From: Ceratorhiza oryzae-sativae
Taxonomy: Eukaryota; Basidiomycota; Agaricomycetes; Cantharellales; Ceratobasidiaceae
Assembly (NCBI GenBank): GCA_030998015.1
Contig: JARWMV010000138.1
Location: 1 to 37,522, forward strand
Reading direction: 5' to 3'
DNA: 37,522 bases
The notes beneath the pieces were generated by a model that saw only the letters and a program-made list of their open reading frames with translations, made no database searches and was not told the DNA's origin. The position numbers and the translations under genes are program-made. This document shows positions 32,174 to 37,522 of this stretch, piece after piece (within the stretch, counting starts at the first letter, position 1; every line of letters begins with the position of its first letter).

Positions 32174-32431
32174 GAAGAAGCTTTAGTAGATTTAATCGAA
32201 GAGGAACGATCTTTACGCGCTCATGAGATTCAAACTTCAGAAGCCCAGCCAAGCAGTAGAGCCATTTTGGTTGAAAATGTAAAGACACCCGGTTTAAGTA
32301 TAAAATACCCTTCTGCTACAAAAGCAGCTGCGGCACTGGGATGTCGTCCTAATACTGTATTAAAATATTTAAATAATCCGTCTTTATTGTTCAGGGATCA
32401 ATTTAAATTTACAGAGATAGTGAAGAAATAG
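32174..32431 (+). pseudogene. C-terminal remnant of a GIY-YIG HEG (NUMOD1 domain)
   Basis: 86 codons to a TAG: EEALVDLIEEERSLRAHEIQ ... YPSATKAAAALGCRPNTVLK, YLNNPSLLFRDQFKFTEIVK. The segment SATKAAAALGCRPNTVLKYL matches the helix-turn-helix NUMOD1 segment of the GIY-YIG HEG at 9024 (SITEAAKALNVTRTTLRTY). No nuclease domain lies upstream, only repeats. It is a dead fragment left in the spacer just before rns. Confidence 0.75.
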
Positions 32432-32621
32432 TATACAAAAATCCCCTTACTTCGTCTCTGCGCACCTACGTGCATAGGTACACAAAGATGGTAATAATTT
32501 TTGAAATATTAATAAAAGAGACAGAAATATCGCATTAAAGCGCATACAATACGACAAATTTTTCCCAACGCGGAGGCTGTGTCTTAACCGCACTCTGACT
32601 TTGCTAGGGAAAAGTATGTTT
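32432..32621 (+). other. Spacer immediately upstream of rns
   Basis: No gene. AT-rich, with weak hairpins (GCACCTACGTGCATAGGTAC). Probably holds the rns promoter and 5' processing site, but no consensus was recognised. Confidence 0.45.
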
Positions 32622-33079
32622 AATTTTAAGGAAGAGTTTAATTTTGGCTCAGACTGAACGTTCTCCAGTGGTCTCTTTAAGGCATGCAAATCGTTGTTAA
32701 CTTCGGTTAATAAGGTGTACGGGTGAGTAATAATAAATAAGATACCCTACAGACTTCGGAAATAGAGGATAGTTCTGTTTTTGTTCTTTAGACGAAAGAA
32801 AACAAGAATAAAGGGACTCTTCCTACTGTAGGATTCTATTTATCTTGAATAGGTAGTTGATAGGGTAATGGCCTACCAAGCCTACGATCAATAGCCAGCT
32901 TGACAGAGGGATTGGCCACATTGGGTCTGAAATTTACCCAAGTAGTGCATAACTACCAGCAGCCGAGAATATTTGTCAATGCTCGCAAGAGTGAACAAGC
33001 CAACTGGAATCACAAGAACTTGTGATAAAGTAAGGGAGGATAATGACGTTACCTTACTATTAGTGTCGTCTAAACTTGT
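32622..33079 (+). rRNA. rns: Small-subunit rRNA exon 1 (E. coli ~1-516)
   Basis: GAAGAGTTTAATTTTGGCTC (E. coli GAAGAGTTTGATCATGGCTC), GCATGCAAATCG, GGTGTACGGGTGAGTAATAA and GGCCACATTGGGTCTGAAAT (E. coli GGACATTGGGACTGAGA). CGAGAATATTTGTCAATG (GGGGAATATTGCACAATGG) and TGACGTTACC follow. It ends CTAAACTTGT, aligned to CTAACTCCGT before the 530 loop. The 5' terminus is approximate. Confidence 0.9.
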
Positions 33080-33202
33080 ATTGTTGTGGTAGGAACACAA
33101 CATTTTATATGAGTTCAACTATCAAACTCCGGGGACGCCCTAAAGCTCAAGGTACCAAGCTGTAGTGGAAACGCTACAAGTGGCTGGAGTAATTACCCAG
33201 GT

Positions 33203-34556
33203 ATGGTAACAAGCCTTGAGATGATTGAAAATGAAATGGGTTATCGCGGATCTAAGTCAAATATTTTAATTACCTTAATGAAATGTTTATTTTTATTATT
33301 TATAATTATGGTATTTGTAAAAGAGCAACGAGTAGACGGTAGTTATTGTATTACAGAATTAGGTGCACATTTTTCGTTGGTAATGCAATTAAGGTATACT
33401 CTAACGGGTCTTGAAAGAGACTATCCAATCAAAATCCTATCTAAACCATTAAATAGAACATATTCTTCTAAAACTAATGATTCCAAAGTTATGCTTAGTC
33501 CTTATTTTGTTACCGGATTCTCAGACGCTGAGGCATATTTTCATACTCCGCGCGCGTTAGTTGCTGGTGGGACTTGTCCCACCAACCAACGTGAGCAATC
33601 GCAACCGTTTGCGATTGCTAGTGCGCGGCATAATATCGATATTTAGCCGCCGGCTGAAAATGACGAACGGTCGTCATTTTCTACGAGGGAATCTTTAGGA
33701 TTCCCTCTAACGCCGGCGGGAGTACCTAAATTAAGAATGGGCTGGAGGGTAAGATCTTATTTCGAAATTGGATTAAATTTAAAGGATAAAGATTTACTAT
33801 ATCAGTTACAGGATTTTTTTGGGGGAATAGGAACATTTAGAATAGACAATACAAATGATGCTATTAAATACTCAGTAGCAGATTTAAACGATCTGCAAAG
33901 TGTTATAATACCTCACTTTAATAAATTTCCACTCTTAACGCAAAAAAGAGCAGATTTCCTGTTATTTGAGCAAATTATTGAGTTAATGAAAAATGGAGCT
34001 CACTTATCTGACGAAGGTTTAAGAAAAATAATAAACATTAAAGCTTCTATGAATCTAGGCATCAATGATAATATAAAATCAAATTTTGTTGACATCAGTC
34101 CAGTCGATAGACCTGTAATTAATACTGAAAATATACCAGACCCTAATTGGGTGGCTGGGTTTGTGACAGGGGATGGAAATTTTGACGCAGGAATTAGAGA
34201 ATCCCAAACCAAACTGGGCCAAAAAGTTTATTTGAGATTTAGAATTTCCCAACACGCCCGAGATAATCAATTACTTGAATTGTTGATAGATTACCTTGGA
34301 GCTGGAAGATTGGAGAAAAATAAAACTAATACTTTGACTAGTTTAGTAGTAGGTAACTTTTCTGATTTAAATGCAAAAATTATACCCTTTTTTAACAAAT
34401 ACCCCGCCAATGGAACATTGGCGGGGTATTAAATTATTAAATTATCAAGATTGGTGTGAAATAGCCAAACTAATCGCTGAAGGATCTCATCTGACAGCTG
34501 AGGGACTAGAAAAAATTAACAAAATTAAACTGGGGATGAATACAGGAAGAATATAG
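33203..34556 (+). pseudogene. LAGLIDADG HEG of rns intron 1, broken by A10 and a hairpin
   Basis: Motif 1 is YFVTGFSDAEAYFHT, cut by element A10 (33548-33720). It continues VPKLRMGWRVRSYFEIGLNL, FNKFPLLTQKRADFLLFEQI. Motif 2 is WVAGFVTGDGNFDAGI (about 34147-34194), and it then reads ISQHARDNQLLELLIDYLGA. A small palindrome (CCCCGCCAATGGAACATTGG CGGGG, 34402-34426) causes a frameshift, and the end KLLNYQDWCEIAKLIAEGSH to MNTGRI then TAG is in another frame. It is homologous to the intact rnl intron 2 HEG. As there, the core sequence is translated upstream (VFVKEQRVDGSYCITE), but the frame also contains extra sequence. Confidence 0.82.
33548..33720 (+). repeat. Family A element copy A10 (173 bp)
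   Basis: Complete copy just after the first LAGLIDADG motif. Flanks ATACT and AGTAC. Confidence 0.95.
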
Positions 34557-34663
34557 GGAACAGTTTTTGTTCTGTTCTGTTTAGGATTGCGAGGTAATAT
34601 GGCCCCCTTTAAGAGGGCCACATTACCTCTGAATCATGGCACGATGAATTTGAGACCAGTGGG

Positions 34664-34886
34664 TGCCAGAAGACTCGGTAATACCAAATACACAAACGTT
34701 AGTCATCATAAATAGGCGTAAAGGGTTTGTAGGCTGCTCTTACCGGAGCTAGAATCAAATAGGGGTTAATATCATACCTAGTGAAAGGATTAAATCTGTA
34801 AATATTAGGGGGAATACTAGAAGCGAAGGCGATTTTCTATTTAATGATTGACGCTGAGACACGAAGGTTGGGGCAGGAAATAGGAT
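34664..34886 (+). rRNA. rns: Small-subunit rRNA exon 2 (E. coli ~517-788)
   Basis: GTGCCAGAAGACTCGGTAAT (E. coli GTGCCAGCAGCCGCGGTAAT, 530 loop with GCAGCCGC changed to GAAGACTC), AGGCGTAAAGGGT and AGCGAAGGCGATTTTCTA follow. GACGCTGAGACACGAAGGTT and GGCAGGAAATAGGAT (GGAAACAGGAT) complete it. The change in the otherwise very conserved 530 loop is notable. Confidence 0.9.
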
Positions 34887-35491
34887 GTGCGACCAGCAAA
34901 GCCTTTTTAAGTATAGCGGATTCAGTCCGTCTTGTAATCTATCTTGCATGAGTTCACCTTGATAGGCATAATTGGTAACGATTTTGTCTAAAGCTCAAGG
35001 CATAAGTTAAAGTAAACTCTTTAATTTGAACTGTTTTCTATGGTTAGAGAAATCGAATCTATGTAATTAAAATTTTTAAAATTAGGATCTTAGCGTGTCC
35101 TTGGTTAGGATCAGATAGACATAAAGTTTTAAAAATAAAGTAGGAACCTAAGGAAAACTAACGTACTTAATAAGGAACTGGGTAACCCCTATAATCTGCT
35201 ATTTCATATATCAATTTGAATTAGCCAGGATGACTGTAAAGTTCTCCGCAAGATTAGAGGGAATGAGACAGCGTTAAAAGCGAATGCCTTGATGTAATGT
35301 CAGGGATAGGCTTCTATAAGCTAATCTGAAAGGATGCAGACTAACGCATGGGTGACTCTAAAGCATAAATAAAAGTTTAATGGACATGGTAAAAACTTTT
35401 AACAATTTAATAAGCAATAATTGGTTAGAATGGTTTATAGGTTTTTGCGACGCCGATGGAAACTTTCAAGTTTTTCCTAAATTACGATCTT

Positions 35492-35664
35492 CCGCGCGCG
35501 TTAGTTGCTGGTGGGACTTGTCCCACCAACCAACGTGAGCAATCGCAACCGTTTGCGATTGCTAGTGCGCGGCATAATATCGATATTTAGCCGCCGGCTG
35601 AAAATGACGAACGGTCGTCATTTTCTACGAGGGAATCTTTCAGATTCCCTCTAACGCCGGCGGG
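35492..35664 (+). repeat. Family A element copy A11 (173 bp)
   Basis: Complete copy inside the HEG. Confidence 0.95.
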
Positions 35665-35818
35665 ATGGTTCAACTTCTAATTATTATAATATTGGTTATG
35701 GGTTCCATATTAGTTTAAGCTCTAAAGATTTGCCTCTACTGCTTGATATACAAAAACGATTGAATAATGCCCCCGCTCTATCGGCTAAAATCTTAGGTGT
35801 AACCCAAGATTTCAGCCG

Positions 35819-35861
35819 CCCTGCCTAGAGAACTGCGCTTTAGCGCACGTCTTGGCAGGGG
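35819..35861 (-). repeat. Family C hairpin C8
   Basis: CCCTGCCTAGAGAACTGCGC...TTGGCAGGGG, immediately left of a family E fragment. Confidence 0.88.
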
Positions 35862-35871
35862 TAATAAAGCG

Positions 35872-35982
35872 GAGGGTCAACGACCCGTGGGCATTGTTAA
35901 CGAGGCCGCGTTCGCGGCGAGCCGCGCGCACGCCAGGGCCGCCTTGGCAAGCCAAGGCGTTCGCAGGCGTGCACGGGTCATA
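35872..35982 (-). repeat. Family E element, rearranged copy
   Basis: GAGGGTCAACGACCCGTGGG, GAGGCCGCGTTCGCGGCGAG, GCCTTGGCAAGCCAAGGCG and the end GCGTGCACGGG followed by TCATA. The left end is joined to C8 and no matching left TCATA was found. Confidence 0.8.
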
Positions 35983-36623
35983 TAGGTCACATCTATGAAT
36001 ATCCTTCAAGAGATGAGGCCCGATTCTCTGTTACAAAACTAGAAGAATTGAAATTTTTGATTGAAAATGTTTTTGATCTTGGTCATTTAATTACTGAGCA
36101 TCAAAGAAGCAGATACGCTGTATTAAGATATGGTGTTTTAAACAAATTCAACAGAGTGGAAACTATGGAAGAATATAAAGAATTTTTAAATTCTAAATAT
36201 GAGCTAAGCCCCGTATTAGAAAACTATTATAAAGAAGGAACAGCTTTTGATAATTGGATTATAGGCTTTATAAATGGTGAGGGTTGTTTTAATTTACACA
36301 ATAAAGGTCATTTGGTTTTCTACATAGAGCACACGGATAAAAATTCTCTAGATCTAATTAAAAATAGATTAGAGGCAGGACCGAATGTTCTAGATAGGGG
36401 AAATAGAAATAATACACGACAAAACACGTATTCATTATCTTTATCTTCTAAAAAAGATTTATTATCTTTAAGAGAACTATTAAACAATCCTTTATTGAAT
36501 AGATTGGAAGGTTATAAATTAATACAATACAACAACTGGCACCTTAATAAAAGTATCGAGTAATTTAGTGTCGAGTATCGCACGTCTTCCGAAAGGAAGA
36601 TATAAATTTCATTTATATTCAAT

Positions 36624-36703
36624 GGCGAGGCCGCGTTCGCGGCGAGCCGCGCGCACGCCAGGGCCGCCTTGGCAAGCCAAGGCGTTCGCAGGCGTGCACG
36701 GGT
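36624..36703 (-). repeat. Family E fragment (about 80 bp)
   Basis: GGCGAGGCCGCGTTCGCGGC to GCGTGCACGGG. The CCCCCGCTT end is missing and the flank is TAATA, so the insertion joint is degraded. It lies in the group II intron after the HEG stop. Confidence 0.85.
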
Positions 36704-36920
36704 AATATTAGCCAATGTGCTACTTTTTCTTCGAATAACTATACTATTATTGCGGATAGAAACTAAAGTATTTCTTTATACCGTGGCAGTATTTATTATT
36801 GTCATTTATATTCAGGCAATTGGATCTGGTATAGGAACCTTTAGAAGACTATTCGTGTAAATTTACCTCAGTTGGTCAAATTTACGTCCATATTTCAATA
36901 AAATTGCTTTAGTGTTGCTT
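36704..36920 (+). other. Group II intron sequence between HEG and domain V
   Basis: AT-rich. One short frame is hydrophobic (FLYTVAVFIIVIYIQAIGSG) but has no recognisable family, so I treat it as intron sequence. Confidence 0.4.
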
Positions 36921-36954
36921 GAGCCGTATGCGGTGAAAGTCGCACGTACGGTTC
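36921..36954 (+). other. Group II intron domain V (rns)
   Basis: GAGCCGTATGCGGTGAAAGT followed by CGCACGTACGGTTC. One base differs from the rnl copy. Confidence 0.95.
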
Positions 36955-36993
36955 TTAGTGGGGGAAAGGCTTAGAGGCCCTACCTATCACAAT

Positions 36994-37489
36994 TAGATAC
37001 CCTAGTACTCCCAACTGTAAACGATGAATGGTAGGTATTAATTATATGAAAGTTAGTACCAATGTGAACACGTTAACCATTCCGCCTTGTGAGTATACTT
37101 GCAAAAGTGAAAACAAAAAAAATTAGTCGGCCCCGAAGCAAACGAAGTGAAGCATGTTGTTTAATACGATAATCCGCGTAAAATCTTACCATGGCTTGAA
37201 TATAACTTTTCTAAGAATGTTTCTTGTTCACAAGTTAAATGTTCATTTATTAAAATAATTTGATTGAAAAATTAAAATTGTTTAATGGAGAAAAGGAATA
37301 ATTACTATTATTCATTTACAGGTGTTGCATGGCTGTCGTCGGTTCGTATCGTGAGATGTTTGGTTAATTCCGCTAACGAACGCAATCCCTATTGTTAATT
37401 TACACTTAACACTAGCTTACCCTGAAAAAGGGAAGTTGTTTGGGGCTATGACAAGCCGTTATGACCCTCATGCCGTGGGCTGATATGTG
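36994..37489 (+). rRNA. rns: Small-subunit rRNA exon 3 (E. coli ~789-1222)
   Basis: TAGATACCCTAGTACTCCCA (E. coli TAGATACCCTGGTAGTCC), AACTGTAAACGATGAATGG and GGTGTTGCATGGCTGTCGTC (near-identical to E. coli GGTGCTGCATGGCTGTCGTC). CTAACGAACGCAATCCC and GACAAGCCGTTATGACC follow, ending GGGCTGATATGTG. A long AT-rich expansion lies around 37200-37310. The 3' end of rns is outside the window. Confidence 0.92.
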
Positions 37490-37522
37490 TTTTGGGAAAA
37501 CACTAAATTGGCCAAAACTATC
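37490..37522 (+). other. Start of a third rns intron (cut by window end)
   Basis: GTTTTGGGAAAACAC...CAAAACTATC resembles the start of rnl intron 2 (GTTTTGGGAAGACGC...GAAACTATC). This suggests a further member of that group I family near S1222. Confidence 0.55.

Larger units (their letters stand above)
33080..34663 (+). other. Group I intron 1 of rns (near S516)
   Basis: The core CAAACTCCGGGGACGCCCTA (about 33126-33145), GGCTGGAGTAATTACCCAGG and GAAATGGGTTATCGCGGATC (33233-33252) is nearly the same as in rnl intron 2. The HEG follows and contains A10. Near the 3' end there is a GAGGTAATATGGCCCCCTTT hairpin (34591-34629). The 3' joint precedes GTGCCAGAAGACTCGG. Confidence 0.82.
35380..36563 (+). 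pseudogene. LAGLIDADG HEG in the rns group II intron, interrupted
   Basis: It starts MDMVKTFNNLISNNWLEWFI, with motif 1 WFIGFCDADGNFQVFP. Element A11 follows (35492-35664), then GYGFHISLSSKDLPLLLDIQ. A C plus E insertion (35819-35982) comes next, then GHIYEYPSRDEARFSVTKLE to TMEEYKEFLNSKYEL. Motif 2 is WIIGFINGEGCFNLHN (about 36253-36300), and it ends NNWHLNKSIE then TAA. Both motifs retain acidic residues. The last 500 nt are open. It cannot be expressed whole because of the two insertions. Confidence 0.82.
34887..36993 (+). other. Group II intron of rns (near S788)
   Basis: The 5' end GTGCGACCAGC fits the GUGYG consensus. Domain V is at 36921-36954 and the 3' end is ...CACAAT (AY). The exons join as AGGAT|TAGATACCC. 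The ORF is a broken LAGLIDADG HEG. Domain I sequence resembles the rnl group II intron (AAGCGAATGCCTTGATGTAA near 35278). Confidence 0.9.

Noticed and set aside
22113..32620. Linear-plasmid DNA or RNA polymerase fragments, common in fungal mitochondria
   Set aside because: No polymerase motifs were seen in any frame I read. All recognisable debris is HEG or atp6.
34402..34426. Small palindrome flanked by TA on both sides as proof of TA duplication
   Set aside because: The HEG frame suggests that codons on one side may be original (KYP), so the empty site cannot be reconstructed.
36669..36860. Hydrophobic short ORF in the rns group II intron as a membrane protein gene
   Set aside because: It starts inside a family E repeat, has no homologue I recognise and lies in intron sequence.

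Overview
The window is fungal mitochondrial DNA. It holds a cox1 5' exon, most of the large-subunit rRNA (rnl) split by many introns, a complete atp6 and the first exons of the small-subunit rRNA (rns), all on the + strand. Homing-endonuclease genes (HEGs), atp6 C-termini duplicated behind HEGs, a stranded cox1 exon and dense GC-rich small inverted repeats together suggest an arbuscular mycorrhizal fungus, most likely Gigaspora-like (Glomeromycotina). That is inferred from general knowledge, not from a search. Intact reading frames work with the standard code. 

Layout. 1-3670: end of a HEG, cox1 exon 1 fused to a HEG scrap, then two HEG pseudogenes broken by palindromic elements, the second leading into the 3' part of a group I intron. 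3672-19095: rnl from about E. coli 23S position 790 to the 3' end, as ten exons with nine complete introns (eight group I, one group II). Intron HEGs are LAGLIDADG (one- and two-motif types) and GIY-YIG; most are intact, and the one in intron 1 is shredded. The first ~790 positions of rnl are not in the window. 19096-22112: a 3 kb gene-free mosaic of GC-rich hairpins. 22113-27951: atp6, an adjoining intact HEG, and two further partial atp6 C-termini separated by decayed HEGs. 27952-32620: HEG debris and hairpin elements with one tRNA, tRNA-Arg(UCU). 32622-37522: rns exons 1-3 with a group I intron and a group II intron, each carrying a broken LAGLIDADG HEG, and the start of a third intron at the window edge. 

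How the parts relate. rRNA exons and atp6 are the functional core. HEGs drive intron and gene-tail spread. A second layer of short palindromic DNA elements has inserted into HEGs, introns and spacers, but not into any rRNA exon or the complete atp6 seen here. Several families can be defined: a 173-bp multi-hairpin element (11 copies), a ~43-nt hairpin that adds 45 nt in frame to HEG proteins, a 40-nt hairpin, and a 116-174-bp element. At least five copies of the last are flanked by exact 5-bp direct repeats of the form YATGA, and one has a near-identical empty site elsewhere in the window. These look like true short transposing elements with a target preference, and they are the most novel thing here. 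Exon-intron boundaries were placed by eye against remembered E. coli rRNA and may be off by a few bases.
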